A stretch of 64,000 nucleotides of DNA from Flavobacterium sp. (GCF_027531705.1 NZ_JAPZSP010000025.1:17761-81760); one strand, 5' to 3'; counted from the first letter of the stretch, positions 12,057-22,106 are shown. Notes: a model not told the origin generated them from the sequence alone. A program made the numbers and translations.

Positions 12057-12107
12057 GTTTTAAAATTTTAATATTTATAATAGTTGTAACTAATTAAATA
12101 TCAAATT

Positions 12108-12497
12108 TTAACCAAAAAGCGTGAATTGACAATAGAGTTTGTAGAATGGCGGCGCATTAGCATCGCAATAGTAAGTAACATTTTGAGTTGTTACAGTTGT
12201 TGGTGAAAAAACAAAATCAAAAGAGTTGAAATCCTGAAAAACAAAAACCGAATCTAAATTGAAAGAAATAGTTTTAATAACTACTTTCTCCGTTTTACTT
12301 TCAAGCTTTACTTCTTTATCCGAACAACATTTTTTGTGTGTTGCTTGTTCCTTTGCACAGCAAGATTTTGCTTTTTTTACAGGCATCTTGCACACTTCCT
12401 CTTTTGAAAAAACAGAAGAAATTGCGGCAATTTTCCCTTCGCAATAATGCACATTAAAAGCCAATCCCGAATTGGAAACCAAAACGAAAAATGCCAA
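12108..12497 (-). CDS. HYC_CC_PP family small Cys-rich secreted protein (start uncertain; may extend to 12527)
   Basis: FNVHYCEGKIA, KSCCAKEQATHKKCCSD, NAPPFYKLYCQF. Confidence 0.75.
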   Translation of the reverse strand: MAFFVLVSNSGLAFNVHYCEGKIAAISSVFSKEEVCKMPVKKAKSCCAKEQATHKKCCSDKEVKLESKTEKVVIKTISFNLDSVFVFQDFNSFDFVFSPTTVTTQNVTYYCDANAPPFYKLYCQFTLFG

Positions 12498-12644
12498 AAA
12501 TAAACTTATGTGCTTTCTAATTTGAATGAAGCAAAGTTATGAAAAAGAATGGATTGAAATCTTAAAATTTACATAAATGAGAAAACGCCTCCACCAAATA
12601 AGATGAAAGCGCAATCTAACTAAAACAAAAAAACAAACTAATTT

Positions 12645-13187
12645 TTATTCGGTTGCGGTAGCCGAAGAAGCTGCCAATCCAATAAGTAAACCACCTGCTA
12701 TTACACCAGCCACTAACCATCCAGTTCCTTTTGATTTTTTCTGAGTTACAACTGGTGGCTCATAAGTAGCAGCTTTTTGAGTAATTCCTGCTTGCAAAAG
12801 AGGAATATCTTCAGCTTTTATAGCTCTGAAATTTTTATAATTTGCAGGAAAACCACTTACTGAAACAGTCGTTACACCTTTACTTGTTTCTGTTTCAAAT
12901 TTTGGCTCTATTAAAACATCTGAATTGAAGGTTTTAAGAGCGTTTACAACTGCTTCGTGTTTGATAACATCAACTGATTTTTCTAAAATTTTTCCAGATG
13001 AAGTTCCAGATGTCTTCGTATCCTTCACTTCTAAATCGACCAATGTTGGTTTGTGAATGACACCAGCTCCGTAAATATCTAATGTTTTGGCTGTTGCCGA
13101 AGAAGATTTACCTACAGAACATGATGTAAGCATTAGTGTTGCAAGAAATAATGCAATTACTCTTTGATAAGGTTGAATTTTTTTCAT
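12645..13187 (-). CDS. Hypothetical lipoprotein with C-terminal Gly-rich TM segment
   Basis: Lipobox MLTSCSVG; GTGWLVAGVIAGGLLIGLAASSA. Confidence 0.7.
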   Translation of the reverse strand: MKKIQPYQRVIALFLATLMLTSCSVGKSSSATAKTLDIYGAGVIHKPTLVDLEVKDTKTSGTSSGKILEKSVDVIKHEAVVNALKTFNSDVLIEPKFETETSKGVTTVSVSGFPANYKNFRAIKAEDIPLLQAGITQKAATYEPPVVTQKKSKGTGWLVAGVIAGGLLIGLAASSATATE

Positions 13188-13199
13188 GGTTTATTATTT

Positions 13200-13610
13200 T
13201 TATTGTTTTATGTAAACTGACAAATATGTTTCAGATTCGACAACATTTTTTATCACTAATCCTGTAGCATTTAAAGTTACTATTTCACTTATAAAAGTGC
13301 CATCAGCTGTAGTAACTGTTATAGAATTATCATTTACTGTATAATTGTATGAGTAATTTTCACTTTCTGAACAGTTTTCTCCCCAGTAATCAGTTCCGTT
13401 AATTTTATCACTAGTAAAAGAAATCGTTGACATCGTTTCACAAGTTCCATTATTATCTTGAACTCCATTAGTTGAACTCGAAACAAATTTCCAATTTCCA
13501 ATAAGATTTTCTTTGTTTTGGTCAGTCAATGATTTTTCATCCTCTTTATCACAAGCAACAAAGCCTACCATAATGAATGTTAATAAAAATAAAAGTTGAA
13601 TTTTTTTCAT
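13200..13610 (-). CDS. Lipocalin-like lipoprotein
   Basis: MKKIQLLFLLTFIMVGFVACDKE, LIGNWKFVSSSTNG; internal ATG at 13610 preferred over track start 13661. Confidence 0.7.
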   Translation of the reverse strand: MKKIQLLFLLTFIMVGFVACDKEDEKSLTDQNKENLIGNWKFVSSSTNGVQDNNGTCETMSTISFTSDKINGTDYWGENCSESENYSYNYTVNDNSITVTTADGTFISEIVTLNATGLVIKNVVESETYLSVYIKQ

Positions 13611-13715
13611 AGTTAAAATGTTTAAGTTAATTAAGTTGAATACAAAACTACCCTTAAACAAATTAAACAGAATTAGGTAAAACCCTAATTTACAATAGTA
13701 TTTTACCTATTATAA

Positions 13716-14156
13716 TTATTTCATTTTTCTCTGATAATAAAAAGCTGGTACAAAAAGAATTAGAAAAATTGGTTGAATAATAAAACGACGTAAATAGAAC
13801 AACGTCATTTTTTCGGCAGGAAAGAATTTCAGTGTAAAAAAGAAACTTACCATCAAAATGATTCCAAAAACCGAAAACAAGAAAATAGAAAACTTGATGA
13901 TTTTATTGTCTTTAAAAATAACATACAACAACGCCAACGAAATCATCGAATTAAGATAAAATCGAAATCCCAAACTCAAGAATAACTTAATAGGATTGGT
14001 TTGAGGCAAAGGCAAGTTAGCATATTCACTTTTGAAATAAATCAAAAAAGGATCATAAAAAATAGTGTTTTCAAAAGCTCTTATAGCTATTAGAAGTAAC
14101 ACTAAAAATATTCCAACACCAACTCGTACTTTATTTTTCAATAGATTTTTTAGCAT
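13716..14156 (-). CDS. Exosortase F system-associated membrane protein
   Basis: Small multi-TM protein overlapping xrtF; RAFENTIFYDPFLIYFKSEYANLPLPQ. Confidence 0.82.
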   Translation of the reverse strand: MLKNLLKNKVRVGVGIFLVLLLIAIRAFENTIFYDPFLIYFKSEYANLPLPQTNPIKLFLSLGFRFYLNSMISLALLYVIFKDNKIIKFSIFLFSVFGIILMVSFFFTLKFFPAEKMTLFYLRRFIIQPIFLILFVPAFYYQRKMK

Positions 14157-14688
14157 AAAACGAAAATTTATTTACCCAAATTACCCAAAGCAAAAACACG
14201 GTTCCGTATATCAACAATGGAAACAAAACACCATGAAGAAACTCTTTATATTCAGGAAAATGATACATTAACACAACCAACAAAGCAATTCGTGTAACGT
14301 TTAAAATGTGAATTACAATTATTCCAAAAAGAATGTATACTAAAGTAGTTTTTATTTTTCCTGAAAAAGCTATTATAAAACTAATAAATAAAATTATAAC
14401 GCTTAATCCGTTACAACCTTCAATAACTCTCGCAATCCATTTTTGATTGTAGTTTAGTTTTATACTTGGCTCAGTTGGATGTTTCATAGTTTTAACATCA
14501 CAATCAAAAAGTAAAAGTAACTTTTCTGTTTGATTAGAAACCACTTGTGTGAATCCATCAACTTCATGATTTTTAACATCAAAACTATTCAAATAGCTTT
14601 GATAAATAAAAGTCAAAATCAAATAACTGATTAAGAATTTACCCAAAAACAATAAAAAAGGTTTGTATTCGATTAAATAATGCTTCAC
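14131..14688 (-). CDS. xrtF: Exosortase family protein XrtF
   Basis: EGCNGLSVIILFISFIIAF ... HILNVTRIALLVVLMYHFPEY exosortase Cys/Arg motifs. Confidence 0.87.
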   Translation of the reverse strand: MKHYLIEYKPFLLFLGKFLISYLILTFIYQSYLNSFDVKNHEVDGFTQVVSNQTEKLLLLFDCDVKTMKHPTEPSIKLNYNQKWIARVIEGCNGLSVIILFISFIIAFSGKIKTTLVYILFGIIVIHILNVTRIALLVVLMYHFPEYKEFLHGVLFPLLIYGTVFLLWVIWVNKFSFYAKKSIEK

Positions 14689-14759
14689 TAGAAAATTTTT
14701 AACAAATTTATATATTTTTAAGTTGGGTTAATTAAATACTTTTGTCAAAATTTAAAAAA

Positions 14760-15215
14760 ATGACATTTCAAGAACTAAAACCATTGATAAGTACAATTGT
14801 TGCAAAAGAAGCTTTTTCAAAAGAAGAAAAACTTCAAGAAATATGCAATTTATTAAAAAATGAAATTAGCTATTACGATTGGGTTGGCTTTTACTTTGCC
14901 AATCACGAAGCTAAAACCTTGCATCTTGGTCCTTATGCTGGTGCAGAAACAGATCATACTGTAATTCCGTTTGGAAAAGGAATTTGTGGTCAAGTAGCTG
15001 TTTCTAATCAAAATTTTGTAGTTCCTGATGTATCGGCACAAGACAACTATATTGCTTGTAGCTTTACGGTTAAATCAGAAATTGTTGTACCGCTTTTCGT
15101 AAATGGAATCAACATAGGTCAAATAGACATTGACAGTCATGTTCTTGATCCATTTACTAATGAAGATGAAGCGTTTTTAGAATATGTAAATCAAGAAGTT
15201 ACGAAACTTTATTAG
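14760..15215 (+). CDS. GAF domain protein, likely free methionine-R-sulfoxide reductase
   Basis: DWVGFYFANHEAKTLHLGPYAGAETDHTVIPFGKGICGQVA; ATG at 14760. Confidence 0.85.
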   Translation: MTFQELKPLISTIVAKEAFSKEEKLQEICNLLKNEISYYDWVGFYFANHEAKTLHLGPYAGAETDHTVIPFGKGICGQVAVSNQNFVVPDVSAQDNYIACSFTVKSEIVVPLFVNGINIGQIDIDSHVLDPFTNEDEAFLEYVNQEVTKLY

Positions 15216-15263
15216 AAATTCAAAAAAATTCGTATTTCGTATTTCGTAATTCGTATTTTTTTT

Positions 15264-15271
15264 TACCTTTG
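15264..15271 (+). promoter_or_regulatory. -7 promoter element (TACCTTTG) for rpsO
   Basis: TAnnTTTG consensus upstream of rpsO. Confidence 0.55.
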
Positions 15272-15327
15272 CACACGAATTAGGAAACGCCTAGTTCATA
15301 CATAATAATCATTTAAAGAATATTGGC

Positions 15328-15594
15328 ATGTACTTAACTAAAGAAGTTAAAGCAGAAATCTTCGCTAAACACGGAGAAGCAACAAACACAGGAAAATCTG
15401 AAGCACAGATTGCCTTGTTTACATTTAGAATCAATCACTTAACTGAGCACTTGAAAAAAAATCGTCACGATTATAATACAGAGCGTTCATTGGTAAAGTT
15501 GGTAGGTAAAAGAAGAAGTCTTCTTGACTACTTGAAGAAAACCGAAATCAACAGATATCGTGAGATTATAAAAGTATTAGGAATTAGAAAATAA
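15328..15594 (+). CDS. rpsO: 30S ribosomal protein S15
   Basis: GEATNTGKSEAQIALFTFRINHLTEHLKKNRHDYNTERSLVKLVGKRRSLLDYL. Confidence 0.98.
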   Translation: MYLTKEVKAEIFAKHGEATNTGKSEAQIALFTFRINHLTEHLKKNRHDYNTERSLVKLVGKRRSLLDYLKKTEINRYREIIKVLGIRK

Positions 15595-15603
15595 TTCAAA
15601 TAT

Positions 15604-15634
15604 AAAGAGGTGCTCACGCGCCTCTTTTTTTTTA
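15604..15634 (+). terminator. Intrinsic terminator after rpsO
   Basis: aagaggtgctcacgcgcctctttttttt. Confidence 0.8.
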
Positions 15635-15689
15635 AATAAAAATAGAATATTTCCATTAGGGGTAAGAATAAAAAAGTTTAGTTTTTCAT

Positions 15690-15735
15690 TGGGTTTTAGG
15701 CAATAACTACGCAACAACAACACAACTAAAACCCA
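15690..15735 (+). promoter_or_regulatory. Stem-loop in pnp leader
   Basis: tgggttttag (15690-15699) and ctaaaaccca (15726-15735) are perfect reverse complements just upstream of pnp. Confidence 0.5.
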
Positions 15736-15759
15736 TGTTTAACTTAGAGAATTAAATTT

Positions 15760-17910
15760 ATGATTCCACAATTGTTTGTAGAAAAAATCGATTTAGGTGA
15801 TGGCAGAAGCATCACAATCGAGACAGGACGTTTGGCCAAACAAGCTGACGGTTCTGTAGTAGTAAGAATTGGAAATACTGTTATCTTAGGTACAGTAGTT
15901 TCCGCAAGAAAAGCAAGTCCAGGTATCGATTTTTTACCGTTAACAGTAGATTATCGTGAAAAATTTGCAGCAGCAGGTCGTTTCCCTGGTGGTTTCTTCA
16001 AAAGAGAAGCGCGCCCAAGTGATAGCGAAGTGCTAACAATGAGATTAGTTGACCGTGTTTTACGTCCACTTTTCCCATCAGATTACCATGCAGAAGTTCA
16101 AGTTATGATTCAATTAATGTCTCATGATGATGAAGTTATGCCAGATGCATTAGCAGGTTTAGCAGCTTCGGCAGCACTTGCCTTATCTGACATTCCTTTT
16201 GAAACTTTGATTTCTGAAGCTAGAGTTGGAAGAATTGACGGTAAATTTGTCATCAATCCATCAAGAGCACAATTAGAATTATCAGATATTGATATGATGA
16301 TTGGAGCTTCTAGAGATTCTATCGCAATGGTAGAAGGAGAAATGAAAGAAATTTCAGAAAAAGAAATGGTAGAAGCAATTAAATTTGCTCACGAACATAT
16401 TAAAGTACAAATTGACGCTCAAGAAAGATTGGCAGCAGCATTTGGAAAAAAAGAAGTTCGTACTTATGAACAAGAAAAATCAGATGATGCAATTTACGCT
16501 AAAGTTAGAGAAGCATCTTACGATAAAATTTATGCAATTGCTAGCAAAGGTTCGGCTAAACACGAACGTTCAGCTGCATTTGATGCTGTAAAAGAAGAAG
16601 TAAAAGCGTTGTTTACAGAAGAAGAATTAGCAGAAAATGGCGATTTAGTTGGAAAATATTTCTACAAAGTCAACAAAGAAGCTGTTCGTAATGTAACTTT
16701 AGATTTAGGAACTCGTCTTGACGGAAGAAAAACTACAGAAATTCGTCCTATTTGGAGTGAAGTAAATTATTTACCATCCGTTCACGGTTCGGCATTGTTT
16801 ACTCGTGGAGAAACTCAAGCATTGGCAACAGCAACTTTAGGAACATCTAGAGAAGCTAACCAAATTGATTCACCATCTGAACAAGGAGAAGAAAAATTCT
16901 ATTTACACTATAATTTTCCACCATTTTCAACAGGAGAAGCTCGTCCGTTAAGAGGAACTTCAAGAAGAGAAGTTGGTCACGGAAACTTGGCACAAAGAGC
17001 ATTGAAAAACATGATTCCTGCTGATTGTCCTTATACAATTCGTGTGGTTTCTGAAGTATTAGAATCCAACGGTTCTTCTTCTATGGCAACAGTTTGTGCT
17101 GGAACATTATCATTAATGGACGCTGGAATTCAAATGATTCGTCCTGTTTCTGGAATTGCAATGGGATTGATTACTGACGGAGATCGTTTTGCGGTTTTAT
17201 CTGATATTTTAGGTGATGAAGATCATTTAGGAGATATGGATTTCAAGGTAACTGGAACTTCTGAAGGAATTACAGCTTGTCAAATGGACATCAAAATTGA
17301 TGGATTGAAATATGAAATCATGGAGCAAGCTTTGGCTCAAGCTCGTGATGGACGTTTACATATTTTAGGAAAAATATTAGAAACGCTGCCTCAACCAAAT
17401 AGTGATGTTAAAGTTCACGCTCCAAAAATCATCATGCGTACCATTCCTGGTGCTTTCATTGGTGCCTTAATTGGACCTGGTGGAAAAGTGATTCAAGAAT
17501 TGCAAAAAGCTACTGGAACAACTATAGTTATTAATGAAGTTGACGAACAAGGTGTTGTTGAAATCTTAGGAACTGATCCAGATGGAATTGCAGCTGTTTT
17601 AGCTAAAATTGATTCTATCATCTTCAAACCACAAATGGGTGAAGCTTACGAAGTAAAAGTAATAAAAATGCTTGATTTTGGTGCTGTGGTAGAATACACT
17701 GCTGCTCCAGGAAACGAAGTTTTATTACACGTATCAGAATTAGCTTGGGAAAGAACAGAAAATGTTACTGATGTAGTTAATATGGGCGATGTGTTTATGG
17801 TGAAATATTTAGGTATTGATCCAAAAACTAGAAAAGAAAAAGTTTCTAGAAAAGCACTTTTACCAAGACCTCCAAGAGAAGAAAATAAAATTACTCCTAA
17901 AGCGGAATAA
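15760..17910 (+). CDS. pnp: Polyribonucleotide nucleotidyltransferase
   Basis: Full-length PNPase; [18 protein letters not shown] and S1 domains. Confidence 0.98.
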   Translation: MIPQLFVEKIDLGDGRSITIETGRLAKQADGSVVVRIGNTVILGTVVSARKASPGIDFLPLTVDYREKFAAAGRFPGGFFKREARPSDSEVLTMRLVDRVLRPLFPSDYHAEVQVMIQLMSHDDEVMPDALAGLAASAALALSDIPFETLISEARVGRIDGKFVINPSRAQLELSDIDMMIGASRDSIAMVEGEMKEISEKEMVEAIKFAHEHIKVQIDAQERLAAAFGKKEVRTYEQEKSDDAIYAKVREASYDKIYAIASKGSAKHERSAAFDAVKEEVKALFTEEELAENGDLVGKYFYKVNKEAVRNVTLDLGTRLDGRKTTEIRPIWSEVNYLPSVHGSALFTRGETQALATATLGTSREANQIDSPSEQGEEKFYLHYNFPPFSTGEARPLRGTSRREVGHGNLAQRALKNMIPADCPYTIRVVSEVLESNGSSSMATVCAGTLSLMDAGIQMIRPVSGIAMGLITDGDRFAVLSDILGDEDHLGDMDFKVTGTSEGITACQMDIKIDGLKYEIMEQALAQARDGRLHILGKILETLPQPNSDVKVHAPKIIMRTIPGAFIGALIGPGGKVIQELQKATGTTIVINEVDEQGVVEILGTDPDGIAAVLAKIDSIIFKPQMGEAYEVKVIKMLDFGAVVEYTAAPGNEVLLHVSELAWERTENVTDVVNMGDVFMVKYLGIDPKTRKEKVSRKALLPRPPREENKITPKAE

Positions 17911-17929
17911 TAAATTTTCCATATAAATA

Positions 17930-17963
17930 AAAACCCCAATTCATTTAGTTGAATTGGGGTTTT
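17930..17963. terminator. Bidirectional terminator between pnp and desaturase
   Basis: aaaaccccaattcatttagttgaattggggtttt. Confidence 0.85.
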
Positions 17964-19030
17964 GGTTTTTTACCCATTTCTTTAAGATGTTTGAAATGAG
18001 ATTTCATCATATTTAAAAGTGTCTTATTATGATATGGTAATTGAAAACTTAAAGTCTCTTTTTCAATAATAGGATTTATCAAATCGTAAGAGGTATGACA
18101 TAAATTTGGAAACAAATGATGAGCAGCATGACAATTTGCGCCTCCACTTAAAAATTGTGCAAAATAATTATTAGCATTCCAATCACAACTTGTTTTCAAT
18201 TGATGAACAGCCCAAGAATCAGTAAGCATATCGTCTGAAATGTCAGGATAAAGAGCTTCCTCAAAAAAATGTGTTCCAACAAGCATTACAACAAACAGTA
18301 ATGAAGTGAAAGCACTTGAAGTCAAGTATGTAATAATTATAAAATAATAATGATTATTTGTAAATAAGATTGGTAAAACTAACACTAACAAAAAATAGAA
18401 AATCTTAAAAGCAGAAAATCTTAAATATAACTCAACCTCATTAACTCCTGCTCTCATCCATTTATACTTTTTAGTAAATAAATATATCCAATCACCAATA
18501 AAAACAGAATGTAGTAATGCCAACATATACACAAAAGGCGCGTAAATATATTGAAAACTATGAAACCATTTTCTTTTATGGCAAGGAGCTAACCTTAAAA
18601 ACGGATTCTCATCAATATCTATATCACTACCTTCAACATTTGCATACAGATGATGAGAACGGATATGACGCAAACCCCATAACAAAGGATCAATACCAAC
18701 CGTAATAAAACTAAAAAAATGTAAAACTTGATTTGCCTTTTTGTTTTTAAATGCTGTATTATGTGAGGCATCATGACCTAAAGAAAATCCAATCAACAAA
18801 CCAGATAATTGAAAAATTAAAAACAATATCCAAAAGTAAAGTTTACTATCACATAAAAAAAGTGACATATAACTTCCGTATGCAACAATAAACCAAAACA
18901 ATCCTTTTATCCAAAAAGAAATTGTTCCATAACTATATTTTGCAACATCAATTTCTGAATAAACTTTGTTTTTTAAAGAAGAATAAAACAATTTTTGATC
19001 AGCAGATTTATTAAATTTTAGTTTTTTCAT
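17945..19030 (-). CDS. Membrane fatty acid desaturase
   Basis: His boxes HDASHN, HIRSHH, HAAHH. Confidence 0.92.
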   Translation of the reverse strand: MKKLKFNKSADQKLFYSSLKNKVYSEIDVAKYSYGTISFWIKGLFWFIVAYGSYMSLFLCDSKLYFWILFLIFQLSGLLIGFSLGHDASHNTAFKNKKANQVLHFFSFITVGIDPLLWGLRHIRSHHLYANVEGSDIDIDENPFLRLAPCHKRKWFHSFQYIYAPFVYMLALLHSVFIGDWIYLFTKKYKWMRAGVNEVELYLRFSAFKIFYFLLVLVLPILFTNNHYYFIIITYLTSSAFTSLLFVVMLVGTHFFEEALYPDISDDMLTDSWAVHQLKTSCDWNANNYFAQFLSGGANCHAAHHLFPNLCHTSYDLINPIIEKETLSFQLPYHNKTLLNMMKSHFKHLKEMGKKPKPQFN

Positions 19031-19110
19031 ACTAATTAGTTTTAAAATTATTCACCAAAACTATTGCAATAAACACAATTGAATTGGCGATAAATAATAA
19101 ATAAATTTTA

Positions 19111-19131
19111 TATATTTGTGATTATCACAAA
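19111..19131 (+). promoter_or_regulatory. -7 element TATATTTG overlapping 17-bp palindrome TTTGTGATTATCACAAA (operator candidate)
   Basis: Perfect palindrome 19115-19131 between the divergent desaturase and regulator genes. Confidence 0.7.
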
Positions 19132-19133
19132 AT

Positions 19134-20090
19134 ATGAACAATCAAGAACTACTTTTAAAGGAAATTAGAAAGCTCACTTCAACTTCATTGAATGATGAAA
19201 TTTCTGCAATACTCAATATTAGTTATGATGCTGCTCACAGAAGAGTTTCAGTAAAAAGTAAGTTTTCTATAGATGAAACATTGCAATTGGCCAATCATTT
19301 TAATATTTCATTAGACAAATTATTTTTGAAGAACGATAAAGTTATTGTTGAGAAAACTATTGAAATCACTTCGTTAAACGATATGCTTTCATATTTTAAA
19401 AAATCGGCAGAGAGAATTGAACATTTAGCAAGTAATGAAAATGTAACCTTATATTATTCTGCAAAAGATATTCCGCTATTTTACTTTATGGATGGAACCA
19501 TTATCTCAAAATTCAAAGCTTATGTTTGGTTGAAATTGTTAAATCCAAATCAATCGGATGTTTCTTTTGAAAATTTTGTTGTTGATGAATCGTTTATGGA
19601 ACATACGCAAAAGTTGAAAAAAATATATGAAAAAGTTACAGTAAAAGAAGTTTGGAATGACACGACTATCAATAGTAGTTTACAGCAAATATTATATTTT
19701 TATGAATCAGGGCTACTTAATTTTAATAGTGCTAAAGCTTTATGTTTAGATTTAAAACGCATTTTGAATTTGATAAAAGAAAAATCTAACCAATCAAATT
19801 CTAACTATTCTATCTATTACAATGAATTGATTTTGTTGAATAATAACATGCTAATCGAAACCAATAAAAAGCTCACAATGTTTATTCCTTATACATTATT
19901 AGGTTATTTTATAACAGACAATTTGGAAAGTTGCAAAAATGTACATCAGTTTTTCAAGCAGCAAATTCAGAATTCTAAATCTTTAAATCAATCAGGAATT
20001 AAAGAACAAAATTTATTTTTTAATAGAGCCAATAGAAAAATTGATTATTACTTAGAACGATTAAATAATCAAGTTGATTTACTTTTTTAA
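19134..20090 (+). CDS. HTH transcriptional regulator-like protein
   Basis: N-terminal ISAILNISYDAAHRRVSVKSKFSIDETLQLANHFNISLDKLF; divergent from desaturase. Confidence 0.8.
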   Translation: MNNQELLLKEIRKLTSTSLNDEISAILNISYDAAHRRVSVKSKFSIDETLQLANHFNISLDKLFLKNDKVIVEKTIEITSLNDMLSYFKKSAERIEHLASNENVTLYYSAKDIPLFYFMDGTIISKFKAYVWLKLLNPNQSDVSFENFVVDESFMEHTQKLKKIYEKVTVKEVWNDTTINSSLQQILYFYESGLLNFNSAKALCLDLKRILNLIKEKSNQSNSNYSIYYNELILLNNNMLIETNKKLTMFIPYTLLGYFITDNLESCKNVHQFFKQQIQNSKSLNQSGIKEQNLFFNRANRKIDYYLERLNNQVDLLF

Positions 20091-20176
20091 AAAAAATTAG
20101 TTATTCTATATTACCTCATTTTTCTATTTTAGGAAGCAAAAAATAATTAAATTTGATACTCCTAAAAATTCAAAAA

Positions 20177-20656
20177 ATGCCTAGAGAAAGAAAAGAAGAT
20201 TCTCCTATAATTAAAAAAGCTGACTCCATTTTTAAACAAGTTGAAGCTTTGGTAAACGCCATTCCAGAAGAAGATGATTTTTTACAATCACAAGCTGGTT
20301 TAATGATGAGCGACAGCATGATGATTTGTGCAAAATTAGCTGGTGCCAGTAGTGTTGGCTTGTATAGTATAAGAATGCAAAACGCAGCAATCATAAGACA
20401 ATGCGTCATGGATTTATACGTTTTTGTTGGCGGATTACGCTACCATGAAGGTTTTACATCTAACGATTATGTAGAACTAATTCGCAAAGAAATTGAAGAA
20501 TTTAGATTACTCTTTATAGACTGGGTAGCTAGTTTTGACAAATCAGATTATTTATGGGACGAATGGGAATTGTTCAATCCACCAGGTGCAATTCCTCCAA
20601 GTGATGATGACTACAATGACCCTATAAATTGGGATGATTTTGATTTTGAAAACTGA
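20177..20656 (+). CDS. Conserved hypothetical protein
   Basis: ORF from ATG 20177 MPRERKEDSPIIKKADSIFKQVEALVNAIPEEDDF. Confidence 0.7.
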   Translation: MPRERKEDSPIIKKADSIFKQVEALVNAIPEEDDFLQSQAGLMMSDSMMICAKLAGASSVGLYSIRMQNAAIIRQCVMDLYVFVGGLRYHEGFTSNDYVELIRKEIEEFRLLFIDWVASFDKSDYLWDEWELFNPPGAIPPSDDDYNDPINWDDFDFEN

Positions 20657-20705
20657 TTGATTTTTTAAAATTTAACTTTATAAAAGTTTAATAGTAGTAC
20701 TAGAT

Positions 20706-20740
20706 AAAACCCGAATTCATTTAGTTGAGTTGGGGTTTTT
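20706..20740. terminator. Terminator nearly identical to the pnp terminator
   Basis: aaaacccgaattcatttagttgagttggggttttt. Confidence 0.75.
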
Positions 20741-20807
20741 GGTTTTATTTTATTCTTCACGCAACCTTTTTTTGTTTTGAAGACTATTAAATATAAAACA
20801 AAAAGTC

Positions 20808-22106
20808 ATGAGATCTATTAAAAAAATTGTCATAATCTTAACGTCCTTATTTATATCATGCCAAGTAGAACCTCTGGATGAAAGCTTGTTAAACAACAGT
20901 GCTAACAACTCTAGTAATTCTGAAAAGATTGAAAAGAATTCTGAATTATACACATTGTTAGAAAACGTAACAAATGATAAAGGCAACCCAACTGAAAATA
21001 TTGTATGCCTAGATTTTATTTATCCTTTTAAAGTTTTAGTTTATGATACTACTTCAGCTCAAATTGGAAATGTATTACTAACAAGCGACCAGCAATTTAG
21101 TTTGTTTTTAGAAAACCTTCCTATAGACCAAAAAATAAGCATAAGTTATCCAATAAATACAATATTGGAAGATGGCGAAATTTTTTCTGTAAATAACAAT
21201 TCTGAATTAAAATTAGCAATAGAAAGCTGTTCAAAAGAAGACATAATAAACCATTGCAACAATACATTTGGTGGAGAACAATCAGTTTGTATTTGGAAAA
21301 TACCCTATACAATAGAAAACGACAACAAATACTCCAGCGGGTATTTTAACACAAACAGTAATGGTTCTTTAGAATACACTTACAATGGAACTACTTATTC
21401 AGGAACATGGATATTCTTGTATGTTGACAATAAACTACATATAAATATAAATCTAGAAGGCTCATCCCAAGTTGCTCAAGATTGGAATATTGACAGGGAA
21501 ATAGAATTGATTAATGAAGATATAGTAATAAAAAACGAATTGAAAGATATTATTTTAAGAAAATCATGTGAGTCAATAATAGAATATCAAATAGGCGATA
21601 CAGGTCCAGCTGGAGGAATTGTTTTTTATGACAAAGGAAGCTATAGCGAAGGTTGGAGATACATGGAAGCAGCACCTTTAGACACTAATTCGACAGAATG
21701 GGGTTGCTTTGGAACATTAATTGAAAACACAAATAGTCCTGAAATTGGCAAAGGATTATTAAACTCAATTTTAACGACAAATTATCATGACAATTTATTC
21801 AATTACTATTTGAACCCAAGCATTTGTAACTCAGCAAATAATGGAACTGTCGCTAGTAGAGAGGCTCTCATTTTTGAAATAAACAATATAAAAGATTGGT
21901 TTTTACCTTCAGAAGAAGAACTTGCCTTAATGTATCAAAATTTAAAAAATGAAAATTTAGGATCATTAACAAACTCTCATTATTGGAGTTCAACACAAGT
22001 TGATGAAAATAACGCAATAGCAATAGATTTCTCAAACGGAGCAGTAATTACTCAATTAAAAATTGAAATAATACCTACAAAAGCTAGGGTTATTAGATAT
22101 TTCTAA
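20808..22106 (+). CDS. Lipoprotein with DUF1566/Lcl-like C-terminal domain
   Basis: Lipobox LFISCQVEP; IGDTGPAGGIVFYDKGSYSEGWRYMEAAP ... WFLPSEEELALMYQN ... YWSSTQVDENNA. Confidence 0.78.
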   Translation: MRSIKKIVIILTSLFISCQVEPLDESLLNNSANNSSNSEKIEKNSELYTLLENVTNDKGNPTENIVCLDFIYPFKVLVYDTTSAQIGNVLLTSDQQFSLFLENLPIDQKISISYPINTILEDGEIFSVNNNSELKLAIESCSKEDIINHCNNTFGGEQSVCIWKIPYTIENDNKYSSGYFNTNSNGSLEYTYNGTTYSGTWIFLYVDNKLHININLEGSSQVAQDWNIDREIELINEDIVIKNELKDIILRKSCESIIEYQIGDTGPAGGIVFYDKGSYSEGWRYMEAAPLDTNSTEWGCFGTLIENTNSPEIGKGLLNSILTTNYHDNLFNYYLNPSICNSANNGTVASREALIFEINNIKDWFLPSEEELALMYQNLKNENLGSLTNSHYWSSTQVDENNAIAIDFSNGAVITQLKIEIIPTKARVIRYF

